Below, piece after piece: positions 1 to 9,286 of a stretch of DNA of 64,000 bases. Where the stretch lies: assembly GCA_000508305.1 (NCBI GenBank), contig CP006977.1:1334621-1398620 (forward strand), read 5' to 3'. The number at the start of each line of letters is the position of its first letter. The first letter of the stretch is position 1. The notes below the pieces were generated by a model. That model had not been told where the DNA came from. It ran no database searches and saw only the letters and a program-made list of their open reading frames with translations. The DNA is from Sulfolobus acidocaldarius SUSAZ (lineage in GTDB: Archaea > Thermoproteota > Thermoprotei_A > Sulfolobales > Sulfolobaceae). The translations under genes and the position numbers were made by a program.

Positions 1-786
1 GTGGATAAGAGCCCAGAAGAGTACATGCAATTCATAACTCCCACGACAGATTTTAATGACGTTATGAAGGGGGATTTCATAATCGAGGCAGTTATTGAAG
101 ATTATGGAGTTAAGAAGAAAGTTTTCGGTGAATTGGATGAGAGGCTTGACAAAGATGTAATCATAGCCAGTAGCACCTCAGGGTTATTAATCTCAGAAAT
201 CCAAAAGTCCATGTCAAGGCATCCAGAAAGAGCTATTATTGCACATCCTTGGAACCCTCCCCATCTTCTCCCTCTTGTAGAAATAGTGCCTGGTGAAAAG
301 ACTTCAGAGGAAGTAATACAATCTACAAGAGAATTGATGGAGGACAAACTGAATAGGGTAGTTGTTGTTCTTAAAAAAGAAGTTCCTGGATTTATAGGAA
401 ATAGGCTTGCATTTGCTCTATTTAGAGAAGCTGTGCATCTTATTGACGAGGGAGTCGCAACTGTAGAGGACATCGATAAAGTTGTAACTGCTGCTATAGG
501 GCTTAGATGGGTATTCATGGGACCCTTCCTAACATATCATTTAGGTGGAGGAGAGGGTGGGTTGGAGTACTTTTTCAGTAGAGGCTTCGGATATGGTGCG
601 AATGAATGGATGTATACCCTTGCAAAATATGATAAGTTCCCGTACACAGGTGTTATAAAAGCTGTAAATCAAATGAAAGAGTACCAGTTCATAAAAGGCA
701 AAAGTTTTCAGGAACTATCAAAATGGAGAGATGAAAACTTAATAAATGTCTTAAGATTCTTAAAGGAGAAAGGAGCAAAAAAATAG
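1..786 (+). CDS. 3-hydroxyacyl-CoA dehydrogenase, 5' end cut by the window
   Basis: The frame is open from base 1 and gives 261 residues of an NAD-dependent 3-hydroxyacyl-CoA dehydrogenase. The N-terminal GxGxxG dinucleotide-binding loop of the family is absent, so the GTG at base 1 is probably an internal codon and the gene starts upstream. Visible signatures are [18 protein letters not shown] (residues 81-98, containing the catalytic His of the family) and [10 protein letters not shown], which leads into the helical C-terminal dimerisation domain. The [13 protein letters not shown] spelling and the long C-terminus resemble the lambda-crystallin/L-gulonate 3-dehydrogenase branch as much as the beta-oxidation branch, so the substrate is open. 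An enoyl-CoA hydratase gene lies 4.3 kb away, which fits fatty-acid or hydroxybutyrate metabolism. Confidence 0.85.
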   Translation: MDKSPEEYMQFITPTTDFNDVMKGDFIIEAVIEDYGVKKKVFGELDERLDKDVIIASSTSGLLISEIQKSMSRHPERAIIAHPWNPPHLLPLVEIVPGEKTSEEVIQSTRELMEDKLNRVVVVLKKEVPGFIGNRLAFALFREAVHLIDEGVATVEDIDKVVTAAIGLRWVFMGPFLTYHLGGGEGGLEYFFSRGFGYGANEWMYTLAKYDKFPYTGVIKAVNQMKEYQFIKGKSFQELSKWRDENLINVLRFLKEKGAKK

Positions 787-843
787 AATAATACAGAAAT
801 TTCTTAATATATATGAATTTTTATCTAAGGAATTGGCTGTGGA

Positions 844-1410
844 TTACGTGTTATTTTCGCTCTCTTCTCTGAACTCTAATATACCTAAACTCTCTAATAA
901 TCCTGAGTCTGTTACATCAAATAATATTGACTCGGTATCTGATGTATTGACATGGTAATGAGGTAGGTTTGCTGGTACTACAAATACATCTCCATTTTCC
1001 CATTCTACCTTCTTTCCACCTATTATACTGTAACCTTTTCCTCTCACCACCAAATAAATTGACGCCATATTGTGTGAATGCGGTTGTGTTTTTGAACCTG
1101 GTTTTAGATACTGAAATCCTGCCATCATTGTTGGAGTTAATCCTTTTGCCCTCCCAGTGGTAGGGGATTGGAACATAACTTTTGCTACACCTTTTTCTAT
1201 CGGATTATCATCAGCCAGTAGTCTTAGTAGTTCAAGAACTTTATGAAACTTTATTATTTTGGGTTTAATAGTTTCTGGTGGGCTCGTATGTTCCATAAAG
1301 GCGACTACTTTAAGATCCTCATCACTTTGTTCTATTTCCCTTATTACATTCTTAATCTTATCAGTTATAATTTCAGACTGTTTATCGATTCGTTGCATAT
1401 CTTTAGTCAT
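844..1410 (-). CDS. Cupin-domain protein (gentisate-dioxygenase-like fold)
   Basis: This 188-residue protein has a helical N-terminus and a single C-terminal cupin barrel. Cupin motif 1 is visible as [18 protein letters not shown] with a metal-binding His pair, followed by GKGY and then motif 2 in [16 protein letters not shown] with another His. The arrangement suggests a metal-binding dioxygenase-like or sugar-binding cupin, but the substrate cannot be inferred. The start is ATG at 1410, preceded on the minus strand by an AT-rich TATA-like stretch (TTTAAACTATTTATAC) that it would share with the divergent Cys-rich gene at 1451. It is convergent with the dehydrogenase gene upstream of it in the window. 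The fold is clear and the function unknown. Confidence 0.8.
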   Translation of the reverse strand: MTKDMQRIDKQSEIITDKIKNVIREIEQSDEDLKVVAFMEHTSPPETIKPKIIKFHKVLELLRLLADDNPIEKGVAKVMFQSPTTGRAKGLTPTMMAGFQYLKPGSKTQPHSHNMASIYLVVRGKGYSIIGGKKVEWENGDVFVVPANLPHYHVNTSDTESILFDVTDSGLLESLGILEFREESENNT

Positions 1411-1439
1411 ATGCTTATATTGTATAAATAGTTTAAAAA

Positions 1440-1444
1440 GGTGA
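1440..1444 (+). promoter_or_regulatory. Shine-Dalgarno GGTGA deciding the GTG start at 1451
   Basis: GGTGA is complementary to the 3' end of crenarchaeal 16S rRNA. It sits exactly six bases before the GTG at 1451. The same six-base spacing is seen before the TTG at 42934 and before the ATT at 8550. Confidence 0.6.
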
Positions 1445-1450
1445 CTATAA

Positions 1451-1636
1451 GTGGATTGTTACATATATTACGAAAATAGGAAGTGTGTGGAAATTTGCGG
1501 TAAGGTTGTTTGCGATAAAGCTACAGTAGAAGATTACGGGGCTATTTGTGAAAAGTGTGCGAATGGGGACAAGAAGAGTTGTATAGAGTTATATAATAGA
1601 TTTGGTTGTTGGAGCATAACAGGTTGGTGGCTTTAG
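1451..1636 (+). CDS. Small cysteine-rich protein
   Basis: The product is 61 residues with eight cysteines (positions about 3, 12, 16, 21, 33, 36, 43 and 53), including a CxxC in ICEKCANG. This suggests a small zinc- or disulfide-stabilised domain, perhaps Sel1-like at the C-terminus ([14 protein letters not shown]), but no family is recognised. The GTG start is supported by GGTGA six bases upstream. Its last four bases overlap the end of the convergent VIT-like gene. There is no signal peptide or membrane segment, so it is probably cytosolic. The cysteine pattern and the ribosome-binding site argue that it is real despite its size. Confidence 0.6.
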   Translation: MDCYIYYENRKCVEICGKVVCDKATVEDYGAICEKCANGDKKSCIELYNRFGCWSITGWWL

Positions 1637-2205
1637 TGGACTGGAGATCCCAAAGTTTTTGTTAGAAGTATGGAAAGTGCTGCAGTTACTAAACCTGCGA
1701 TTAGCATTATTATTGCAGTGTTTATTCTTTCCTTAATTTCTCCGCTGTAAATGGATCCTAAAATGGATAAAATTAGAGAAGACAGAAATATGGTTACCCA
1801 CATATTCTCAGAGAAGTAGTAAAATACTATTATTACGACACCGATGAAAGGAGATAAACCATGTACTAATGTGTTCAGAAATATACCTATTTTTTGCGAA
1901 TAATCTATAATAGTTCCCTTAAGGCTTTTCAGTATTTGTCTCTCTAGGTTTCTCAGCTCTAATTCTTTCTCCTTGATTTCTACAACTAAGGTATTGCATA
2001 AAGACGACATGGCTACACCTATTAGCCCTGACATTATACCCAATAGTATAGTGTTGAAATTAGCCTCAACTATGACAGTTGATACTAGTATACTCAAACC
2101 AACAAGAATACCGTCAAATGCACCAAGAATTAGGTACCTCCTGAGTAGTGGTAGGTTATCTCGAATAGCAATCTTAAAGGCTTCAAGTAAAAGCTTACTT
2201 GACAC
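1633..2205 (-). CDS. VIT1/CCC1-family membrane protein
   Basis: The 190-residue protein has about five membrane segments. The first reads YLILGAFDGILVGLSIL, which matches the GxxDGxxxxL signature of the VIT1/CCC1 iron or manganese vacuolar-transporter family. A charged linker (VEIKEKELELRNLERQILK) separates the first two helices from the rest, as in the family's cytoplasmic metal-binding hairpin, although that region has few of the usual Met and Glu ligands. It lacks the N-terminal ferritin-like domain of its larger relative at 15976-17040. It is a plausible divalent-metal exporter, but substrate and direction are inference. The start is ATG at 2205. Confidence 0.65.
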   Translation of the reverse strand: MSSKLLLEAFKIAIRDNLPLLRRYLILGAFDGILVGLSILVSTVIVEANFNTILLGIMSGLIGVAMSSLCNTLVVEIKEKELELRNLERQILKSLKGTIIDYSQKIGIFLNTLVHGLSPFIGVVIIVFYYFSENMWVTIFLSSLILSILGSIYSGEIKERINTAIIMLIAGLVTAALSILLTKTLGSPVH

Positions 2206-2250
2206 AGGGTATTTTAGAGTGAACTTATATATTACTGTTATTATAATAAC

Positions 2251-2646
2251 GTGGCTATGAATAAGAGGCTTTATCTAGTCCTAGCGATAATTGTTATACT
2301 TATAACTGCAGTTGGTGTATACGCTTCGGAAAGTTCATACAAGACAACAATTCAAGTTAACAATTTAGGTGGTTCTACTGTTGATGGAAAATACATGCTT
2401 GAAGTCCAGGTTATAGTTAATTATGGTCCCTTTGGTGGGTCTCAGCCATTGGCATCTGCACCTATATGGTTATACTACAATGGAAAATATCTAAATCAGA
2501 CCTCCACAAATAATCAGGGAATAGCTATATTCTATGTTCAGCCAGGCAACTATACAATATTCTTCACAACATTTAAACTCACAAAGAGTATAACTGTTAA
2601 TGGGAACACTGAGGTCACTTTAAATTATGCTTATCTAAAGGTATAA
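2251..2646 (+). CDS. Secreted or membrane-anchored beta-sandwich protein
   Basis: The 131-residue protein begins with a short basic stretch and one hydrophobic helix (LYLVLAIIVILITAVGVYA), which is either a signal peptide or an uncleaved anchor. The rest looks like a single extracellular beta-sandwich: PIWLYYNGKYLNQTSTNNQG, IAIFYVQPGNYTIFF and TVNGNTEVTLNY follow the pattern of Ig-like or carboxypeptidase-regulatory domains. Several N-x-S/T sequons fit surface N-glycosylation. The frame opens at GTG 2251, but ATG 2257 (MNKRLYL) is an equally good start. The stop codon overlaps the first base of the C/D-box RNA that follows. No specific function is recognised. Confidence 0.6.
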   Translation: MAMNKRLYLVLAIIVILITAVGVYASESSYKTTIQVNNLGGSTVDGKYMLEVQVIVNYGPFGGSQPLASAPIWLYYNGKYLNQTSTNNQGIAIFYVQPGNYTIFFTTFKLTKSITVNGNTEVTLNYAYLKV

Positions 2647-2699
2647 TGATGAACGCGGAGTACGACTGAGGTATGATGTAGTGGTCCTCGGCTGAGAAA
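2642..2699 (+). ncRNA. C/D-box guide sRNA
   Basis: The order is box C ATGATGA (2646-2652), guide ACGCGGAGTACGA (2653-2665), box D' CTGA (2666-2669), box C' ATGATGT (2673-2679), guide AGTGGTCCTCGG (2680-2691) and box D CTGA (2692-2695). Box order, the 12-13 base guide lengths and the total of about 55 bases are those of archaeal 2'-O-methylation guide RNAs. By the box-plus-five rule, the nucleotides paired with T2661 and C2687 would be methylated; the targets would read TCGTACTCCGCGT and CCGAGGACCACT. These targets were not checked against rRNA or tRNA. Confidence 0.75.
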
Positions 2700-2729
2700 A
2701 TTTTTACCCCCGATAGAGAATTTAATATT

Positions 2730-3218
2730 ATGAGTGTCAAAATTGATGTTGTAAGGGTGGAAATACCTGAGGGAACTAACGTAATAATAGGGCAATCTCA
2801 TTTTATAAAGACAGTAGAAGACCTATATGAGGCACTAGCGTCGTCCAGCACTTCAATAAAATTTGGAATCGCTTTCTGCGAAGCCAGTGGAAAAAGATTA
2901 GTGAGATGGGATGGCAATGACGAAGAGCTGATAAAAATAGCACAAAAAACTGCCCTGGCAATTGGAGCAGGTCATACTTTTGTGGTCTACTTGAAAAATG
3001 GTTTTCCCATAAACGTGCTTAATAGAATAAAGAGTGTCGAAGAAATTGTGAGAATATTTGCGGCAACTGCTAATCCTTTACAAGTTTTAGTAGCCCAAAC
3101 AGACCAGGGAAGGGGTATAATAGGTGTCGTGGATGGGTTTACTCCGTTAGGAGTTGAGGGTGATGCTGAAATAAAAGAGAGGAAGGAGTTCCTTAGGAAG
3201 ATCGGATATAAGAGATAA
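2730..3218 (+). CDS. Adenosine-specific kinase-like protein (DUF355)
   Basis: The 162-residue protein matches the DUF355 or adenosine-specific kinase family in length and content: an N-terminal [19 protein letters not shown], the central [20 protein letters not shown], then [19 protein letters not shown] and [13 protein letters not shown]. The family is named from a nucleoside-binding structure; the physiological reaction is not well established, so the kinase label is family knowledge rather than evidence here. The start is ATG at 2730, just after the C/D sRNA and an AT-rich stretch. Its last 72 bases overlap the 3' end of the convergent DUF309-like gene. Confidence 0.85.
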   Translation: MSVKIDVVRVEIPEGTNVIIGQSHFIKTVEDLYEALASSSTSIKFGIAFCEASGKRLVRWDGNDEELIKIAQKTALAIGAGHTFVVYLKNGFPINVLNRIKSVEEIVRIFAATANPLQVLVAQTDQGRGIIGVVDGFTPLGVEGDAEIKERKEFLRKIGYKR

Positions 3219-3605
3219 TGCCTTATTCATAAGGTCATCAGAGACCTGAATTTGCCCCTTGCAGTATTTAACCATTGAGGCGGAGATCAAAATTAAGGCT
3301 TGTAGGTATTTTTTCCTCTGTGGGTCTGTCTCGACTTTCCATAATTTCTCTAGATTTTCATGTGTTTCCCAAAACTTAAAATCATAGAATAGATCTTGAA
3401 ATTTACAGTTATCACAATCTGTAGAGAGTGGTGAACCTAACGTCTCTACAACCTTTTCACTATAAAAGAAATCAATCTCAAGGTATTTGCATACTCTTAC
3501 ATCTACTACATTCACTCCCTTTTCTCGGAGTTCTTCCTTCAAATTTTCTCTATATAAAGATTTTGGATAGTAATAAATTACCCTTTTCGTAGATATTAAT
3601 TGAAT
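3147..3605 (-). CDS. DUF309-like protein, start uncertain
   Basis: The protein has about 150 residues. The C-terminal half carries the helical DUF309 pattern ([15 protein letters not shown], then [20 protein letters not shown]), with a preceding Cys pair (TDCDNC). No function is known for this family. The frame opens at TTG 3644, but that start would overlap the next gene's beginning, and no ATG or GTG occurs near the N-terminus; ATT at 3605 is one candidate, so the start given is a guess. The 3' end overlaps the convergent adenosine-kinase-like gene by 72 bases, so the last residues (about [12 protein letters not shown]) may be unconserved. Confidence 0.55.
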   Translation of the reverse strand: MQLISTKRVIYYYPKSLYRENLKEELREKGVNVVDVRVCKYLEIDFFYSEKVVETLGSPLSTDCDNCKFQDLFYDFKFWETHENLEKLWKVETDPQRKKYLQALILISASMVKYCKGQIQVSDDLMNKALSLISDLPKELLPLFYFSITLNS

Positions 3606-3620
3606 TTTGAGGTTTAAAAA

Positions 3621-3968
3621 ATGTTTAGGAAGTTTTATGAGCAATCGAAGGAGACTGAGTATGAAGTGGAACAGCCTGTATCATCCAATGAGATTTCAAA
3701 ACTTGCGTTAAAGGTCTTAAACGAGAAAGCTGAAGCTGTTGACGTTTACCTTGAGATAGTGGAGGTACAAGACAAGGGCAAAGAATATTCAACGGTCGTT
3801 GTTGACCAATATTTAGATGACGGATCAAACTTAGTGTATCTAATATACAGTGCGGACTACATTGACGAGATGAAATGGAGTATTCTAAAGGATGAAATTA
3901 AGAAGTCCTACATGAAGAAGTATAATGTTTGTGATGAAGATATTTTTTACATCTCGTTTTGTAGATGA
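3621..3968 (+). CDS. Hypothetical acidic protein
   Basis: The 115-residue protein has no recognised domain. It is rich in Glu, Asp and Lys, has a predicted helix (SSNEISKLALKVLNEKAEAV) followed by beta strands (VDVYLEIVEVQ, YSTVVVDQY, SNLVYLIYS) and a C-terminal amphipathic helix, and shows no membrane segment. It is probably a small cytosolic alpha/beta protein. The ATG at 3621 lies divergently to the DUF309-like gene. The reading frame is codon-typical for the window and the adjacent frames are shadows. A function cannot be proposed. Confidence 0.55.
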   Translation: MFRKFYEQSKETEYEVEQPVSSNEISKLALKVLNEKAEAVDVYLEIVEVQDKGKEYSTVVVDQYLDDGSNLVYLIYSADYIDEMKWSILKDEIKKSYMKKYNVCDEDIFYISFCR

Positions 3969-4000
3969 GGTTTTTTACTTCAGTGACTAATAATTAAATT

Positions 4001-5056
4001 GTGATAAAGGAGGCAAGTTTATATAAATTTGAGAATGGTAGAGTAAGATGCCTAGCATGTGCTAGGAAGTGCCTGATTGGAGAAAATCAGGTGGGTTTTT
4101 GCGGTATTAGATCTGTGAAAGGAGGAAAATTGTATTTAGATGTCTATGGAAAAGTGGCAGCAGCCCATATAGATCCCATAGAAAAAAAGCCTTTAGTTCA
4201 TTTCTATCCTGGGTCAAAAGTATTTTCATTCTCCACGTTTGGTTGTAATTGGATGTGTATGTATTGTCAGAACTATGATATAAGCCAGAGGAGAAGAGCA
4301 GAGGGAACAGAGATCTCCCCTGAAGAAATAGTTGAGATGGCACTAGCTTATGAAAGTGAGGGGATTACATATACCTACAATGAACCAGCAATATTTGCAG
4401 AGTTTGCTCATGATACAGGTGTTGTAGCTAGAAAGCATGGACTATTTAACACAATGGTTACTAATGGTTATTGGAGTATTGAATTAGTGGATTACGTTAA
4501 AGATTTCCTTAATGCAGTTACTGTTGACTTTAAGGGTAATGGCGAGGAAAAGTTTATGAAGAGGTACACTGGTGCTACAGGTCCTGAGCCCATACTCGAA
4601 ACCATTAGAGAGCTTAGTAAAAGAGGAATACACGTGGAGATAACTGATCTAATAATCCCTGAGATAGGAGACAACCTTGAATCTGCTAAAATTCTACTGA
4701 AAAAGATCTATGATATTTTAGGTCCAGATATACCTGTTCATTTTCTTAGGTTTCATCCCGATTACAAACTAGATTATCTACCCTGGACTCCTGTAAAGAC
4801 ATTGGAGGCTCATTACAAAGTTGCAAAAGAGTTTGGGTTTAACTTTGCTTACCTAGGAAATATTCCAGGTCATCCTTATGAGAATACCTATTGCCCAAAT
4901 TGCGGTAAGATGGTTATTAGGAGATACGGTTTCAGGATATTAGAGTGGCATTTGAAGGAAGATATGAGATGTAAGTATTGTGGATATAAGTTACCAATAG
5001 AAGGGAAACTATCTAAGCATGCATTTGACGAGAGATTTGAGTCAGTTTTCCTGTAA
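4001..5056 (+). CDS. amrS: AmmeMemoRadiSam radical-SAM enzyme (AmrS-type)
   Basis: The 351-residue protein has the radical-SAM cluster motif [12 protein letters not shown] (CxxxCxxC, near residue 80) inside a TIM barrel, preceded by an N-terminal [19 protein letters not shown] cysteine segment and followed by a C-terminal zinc-ribbon-like part (CPNCG ... CKYCG). This architecture and the N-terminus ([17 protein letters not shown]) match the radical-SAM member of the AmmeMemoRadiSam system, related to pyruvate-formate-lyase activases. The Memo and AMMECR1 partners are not in this window. The start is GTG at 4001 without an obvious ribosome-binding site, so it may be leaderless. The substrate is unknown. 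Confidence 0.85.
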   Translation: MIKEASLYKFENGRVRCLACARKCLIGENQVGFCGIRSVKGGKLYLDVYGKVAAAHIDPIEKKPLVHFYPGSKVFSFSTFGCNWMCMYCQNYDISQRRRAEGTEISPEEIVEMALAYESEGITYTYNEPAIFAEFAHDTGVVARKHGLFNTMVTNGYWSIELVDYVKDFLNAVTVDFKGNGEEKFMKRYTGATGPEPILETIRELSKRGIHVEITDLIIPEIGDNLESAKILLKKIYDILGPDIPVHFLRFHPDYKLDYLPWTPVKTLEAHYKVAKEFGFNFAYLGNIPGHPYENTYCPNCGKMVIRRYGFRILEWHLKEDMRCKYCGYKLPIEGKLSKHAFDERFESVFL

Positions 5057-5058
5057 TT

Positions 5059-5841
<783 letters not shown>

Positions 5842-5916
5842 CTATAACTTCTAATTAAAAAACCCTCACTACAACTTTTGATAATACTTTTTAGGTGGAA
5901 AAAGTAAAAGATATGT

Positions 5917-6468
5917 ATGGACCGGAAGGCTATTTACTATACGCTGATAAGTGCTTTACCCTTTGGCGGTAGCAGTATATCATCATTTATGGTATCAAGA
6001 TATCTAAGGGATTTTACGGAAACCTTGAGATATCTACCATTAACAATAGGTATCTGTTTACTTACCACATTCTTAATTACTTATAACTATCTGCAGTCCT
6101 ACGTTGCTGAGATACTAGTAGCTGTTGCCGTGGCTCCACTTATAATAGGGTATGTGTTTAGTAGCGTATACGAAAATATCAAAGTGAATGTAAGTGAATA
6201 TTACATTGAAGTCATATTTAAAGTCCCTGTGGGAGAGTTGAAATTTGACAACCCATCAGAGATGTTTAATTACCTATTCTCTAGATCGTTGAAAAAGATC
6301 AGACCTCCTTACTACCAAAAATTGAAAGTATTAAATAATTGTGGTAATCTCAGAGTTGTACCTAGGGAAAATGAGATACTACTGAGGAAAAAATGCGGTG
6401 ATACACAGATCGAGATTATTGTAAGAGGGAAAAGAAATGTTGATATGAAAGTTACAATGAGCTATTAA
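5917..6468 (+). CDS. Hypothetical membrane protein
   Basis: The 183-residue protein has about three membrane segments in its first half (ISALPFGGSSISSFMV, LPLTIGICLLTTFLITYNYL and EILVAVAVAPLIIGYVFSSV), followed by a soluble C-terminal domain of about 95 residues with mixed alpha/beta content and two Cys (NNCGN and KKCGD). No family is recognised. It lies just upstream of the protoheme farnesyltransferase gene, separated by about 75 bases that hold an AT-rich promoter-like stretch, so the two are probably not one operon. The ATG at 5917 is the first in the frame. Confidence 0.55.
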   Translation: MDRKAIYYTLISALPFGGSSISSFMVSRYLRDFTETLRYLPLTIGICLLTTFLITYNYLQSYVAEILVAVAVAPLIIGYVFSSVYENIKVNVSEYYIEVIFKVPVGELKFDNPSEMFNYLFSRSLKKIRPPYYQKLKVLNNCGNLRVVPRENEILLRKKCGDTQIEIIVRGKRNVDMKVTMSY

Positions 6469-6542
6469 AAATTCCATATTAGTATTCTTGTTGTATATTT
6501 TTAGTAAAAACTTTATAAACTACAAATCGTCATGATATATTA

Positions 6543-7400
6543 ATGTCAGTTACGTTATCGAGGAAACTAATTGACTATGTTAAATTGGCGAAACCTAAGG
6601 TCGTTAGTCTGCTAGATGTTGTAGCCATTGCCTCATATATTCTTGCATTTAAGGGGAATTGGTATAACCTAATTCCCGTTTTAATAGGGGGAAGTATTGC
6701 AGCAGGTGGTTCAATGATAATAAATGGCGGGCTTGAAATAGAAAAGGATAAACTGATGAAGAGAACATCTTGGAGACCCACAGTGAAAGGAGAGATTGGA
6801 AGAAAAGAGGCATATATGGTAGGCGGTATAGCCTGTGCTTTAGGGTCATTGATTGGATTGTTAGCAAATCCCCTTACAGCCTTTTTCATTCTATTGGGTT
6901 CTCTAGTATACGTATTTGTATATTCTTACTACCTGAAGCCGCGAACCTGGCTGAACATAGTTATAGGGGGATTTGCAGGAAGTGCAGCTGCATGGGCTGG
7001 TTATGCTGCTGCGTCAAACTCATTTAATCTTGAATCACTACTTTTAGGACTACTAGTGTTTGCTTGGACACCCGGACACTTTTGGGCTTTAGCACTGAGG
7101 TATAAAGGAGATTATGCCAACGCAGAAATACCAATGCTTCCAGCTATAGTTGATGATAAAACCGCAGCAAGAGCAATAGCAATTTCAAATATTCTAATGA
7201 TTCCATTTGCCTTAGGTCTCATGTTATATCTTAACTTGATTTACGTAATAATCACGCTTGCTGCAACTGCGGTCTTGTTGTACTTCAATGTTAGGCTTAT
7301 GAGGAATCCCACTCCAGAGGAATCATGGATATCATACAAGTTCTCTGCACCATACTTGGCTATAGTTATGATAGCTGCTGTCATATCATTCATTTTGTAA
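6543..7400 (+). CDS. ctaB: Protoheme IX farnesyltransferase (heme O synthase)
   Basis: The 285-residue UbiA-superfamily prenyltransferase transfers a farnesyl-type group to protoheme, making heme O for terminal oxidases; Sulfolobales oxidases use modified A-type hemes. It starts with [20 protein letters not shown], the typical CtaB opening. The prenyl-diphosphate and heme region [19 protein letters not shown] follows, and the later loop [26 protein letters not shown] is characteristic of heme O synthases. About nine membrane helices are visible. The start is ATG at 6543. The convergent neighbour is homoserine dehydrogenase, after a 229-base gap with a short imperfect palindrome. Confidence 0.92.
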   Translation: MSVTLSRKLIDYVKLAKPKVVSLLDVVAIASYILAFKGNWYNLIPVLIGGSIAAGGSMIINGGLEIEKDKLMKRTSWRPTVKGEIGRKEAYMVGGIACALGSLIGLLANPLTAFFILLGSLVYVFVYSYYLKPRTWLNIVIGGFAGSAAAWAGYAAASNSFNLESLLLGLLVFAWTPGHFWALALRYKGDYANAEIPMLPAIVDDKTAARAIAISNILMIPFALGLMLYLNLIYVIITLAATAVLLYFNVRLMRNPTPEESWISYKFSAPYLAIVMIAAVISFIL

Positions 7401-7629
7401 CATTATTCAGTTAAGGTTTGAGTGGCTCGATTCTATAAATTATTAAGTACTCTAGTCTTCATAGACTTTTGTGAGTATTAATTGTGTCAAATATGTTACT
7501 AGAGATGTTCTAGAACTCACACCAATTTTTACTGTCACAGAGGTTAAGCGTAATTAAAGAGAATATACTGAGAAGTTTTTCAGCTGAGAAAATGTTAAAG
7601 ACTTATTTCTCTTACCATTAGTCTAAAAT

Positions 7630-8550
7630 CTAATACCATCCCCTCGTCATTAAAATCAGATCTGATAGTAATCCATAAGCTGCATTCTTTGGTCCTGCCC
7701 CTGGTCCTCTAATTACTATGGTCTGAATATCTGTAGATATCTCTAATCCATTCTCGACTCCATCCACACTGAATAGCGGATCCTCAGGCGATAATGGAAC
7801 CGGTCTTACCTGGACAGTTTTTTCGTCTGCATAAGCTATTAGTTTGATTTTTTTATTATCTCTGTTTGCAGAATCTAAATTCTGTATACCTTCTATTTTC
7901 ACATCCCTTATGGTTATGTCCAAGTTAAGCATTAAATTGGCTAATATGGTGAGTTTTGCACCTGCATCAAATCCACTTATATCATTTGTTGGGTCTGACT
8001 CTGCATAACCTAGTGACTGGGCCTCCTTAAGGGCTTCCTTAAAACTAAGACCATTGTACATTTTGGTGAGTATGTAATTTGTTGTTCCGTTCAAAATACC
8101 TCTAATTCTCTTGACTTCACTTCCTGGTAACACTCTGAATAGATTTATACTAGGTGTTCCACTCATAACAGTTGCCTGAAATCCAACTCTTCCTTTTCCT
8201 ACTATGTCTTTAAATGCCAACGCAAGAGGTGCCTTGTTTGCGGTTATCACAATTCTATTATCTTTAAGCACCATCATGTACAGTTGTAATGATGGAGACC
8301 CATCCTTGTAATTAGCTGGTAAAGTATCTATTACAGCATCAGGATTTACTTTCTCATAAGCTAAGAATATATCGCCCTTATAGTCTACCGTAAAATCCTG
8401 TTTATCACCTAACATGATACCTTTACTTGTCACTACTCCAGCTATCTGAATATCCTTTAATTCCCTTATCTTACTCTTTTTTTCATGAATTAAACTCCTA
8501 AAGGCTTTACCAACATTTCCGTAACCTAAGAGAAGTATTTTTATGCTAAT
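7630..8550 (-). CDS. hom: Homoserine dehydrogenase with a non-canonical start
   Basis: The enzyme reduces aspartate semialdehyde to homoserine for Thr and Met synthesis. The catalytic core is complete (RGILNGTTNYILTKM, GYAESDPTNDISGFDAGAKL, GPGAGPKNAAYGLLSDLI). The first ATG/GTG/TTG in frame is GTG 8433, but the NAD-binding loop KILLLGYGNVGKAF lies upstream of it in the same open frame, so translation must begin earlier. Upstream of the loop only ATA 8538, ATA 8544 or ATT 8550 are available before a TGA. ATT 8550 has GGTGA exactly six bases before it, so I place the start there (306 residues). The start overlaps the stop of the B3/B4 gene, which suggests an operon. Confidence 0.85.
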   Translation of the reverse strand: MSIKILLLGYGNVGKAFRSLIHEKKSKIRELKDIQIAGVVTSKGIMLGDKQDFTVDYKGDIFLAYEKVNPDAVIDTLPANYKDGSPSLQLYMMVLKDNRIVITANKAPLALAFKDIVGKGRVGFQATVMSGTPSINLFRVLPGSEVKRIRGILNGTTNYILTKMYNGLSFKEALKEAQSLGYAESDPTNDISGFDAGAKLTILANLMLNLDITIRDVKIEGIQNLDSANRDNKKIKLIAYADEKTVQVRPVPLSPEDPLFSVDGVENGLEISTDIQTIVIRGPGAGPKNAAYGLLSDLILMTRGWY

Positions 8551-9209
8551 TTTACATCACCATTCCACTTACCATTTGCGTATTTTACTAAAAGTTCAGC
8601 TGTTCTTTTAGAAGCTAAAATCACTAGGTCCTCATTCACTCCTTTTACACCTGCTGAGACTATTAGGACATCTTTCGTTGTCTCAATTACATTCGTTAAT
8701 GTGGAATCTCGATGAGGATAGATATGCATAACCACTCCTTTACTGTCCACTAGTATTGGTATGTTTGGATCTATTTTTTCAGGCTCTGATCTGCCGATGG
8801 CATAGAATAGTTCTCCCCCACTACTTAGTTTAAGGTATATTGGATACTGAAACCTAGCTTTATCATAAATTCCTATAGGAACTAATGTATCTGCACTCAC
8901 TAAATTTCCAATGTCCACTATATTGTTTATTCTTGGAATACTACCATTCCTACTAATTCTCCTTCTTAAGGCTTCACCACTGGGTCTAGTTTTTGTCGGA
9001 TCTATTCCAATTTTCCAGTAAAAGTCTCTATAGGCTCTGATTATGGTGTTTTCCTTTAACTTCTCTGGGTTCTCGTTTTTGTACTTTTCTTCTACCATCT
9101 TTATCTCAGTTTCTAACTCCCCTGTACTTTTCCCAAATTTAATGTCTTCAACCTCAGTATAAGCTACGAAGATTCCCAAAGCCTTAGCCTTATCCTCAAT
9201 CAGAAGCAT
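8541..9209 (-). CDS. B3/B4 domain protein (PheT tRNA-binding-like)
   Basis: The 222-residue protein belongs to the stand-alone B3/B4 family, named for the substrate-editing-related domain of phenylalanyl-tRNA synthetase beta. Visible markers are IIRAYRDFYWKIGIDPTKTRPSGEAL, here spanning the conserved Tyr-Arg-x-Phe and D-P-T-K-x-R-P signature in two halves, then NNIVDIGNLVSADTLVPIG and YPHRDSTLTNVI. Family members are often suggested to bind or edit aminoacyl-tRNA, but this is not established. Its stop codon overlaps the start region of homoserine dehydrogenase, so the two are cotranscribed. The start is ATG at 9209, divergent from tldD. Confidence 0.8.
   Translation of the reverse strand: MLLIEDKAKALGIFVAYTEVEDIKFGKSTGELETEIKMVEEKYKNENPEKLKENTIIRAYRDFYWKIGIDPTKTRPSGEALRRRISRNGSIPRINNIVDIGNLVSADTLVPIGIYDKARFQYPIYLKLSSGGELFYAIGRSEPEKIDPNIPILVDSKGVVMHIYPHRDSTLTNVIETTKDVLIVSAGVKGVNEDLVILASKRTAELLVKYANGKWNGDVKLA
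8557..8561 (-). promoter_or_regulatory. Shine-Dalgarno GGTGA before the ATT start of hom
   Basis: On the minus strand GGTGA (8561 to 8557) is followed by TGTAAA and then ATT (8550-8548). The spacing of six bases equals that seen before the GTG at 1451 and the TTG at 42934. The site lies inside the end of the upstream gene. Confidence 0.55.
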
Positions 9210-9286
9210 AGTAGACTTATGAGTGTTAAGTTTTTAAAGATTATATGGAAGATTAACTTTTACCCAAGTGTTACAAATAATTATTC

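Noticed and set aside
7578-7600. Imperfect palindrome TTTTTCAGCTGAGAAAA between ctaB and hom
   Set aside because: Arms are offset by one base and no partner site was found; it may be part of a bidirectional terminator but evidence is too thin.
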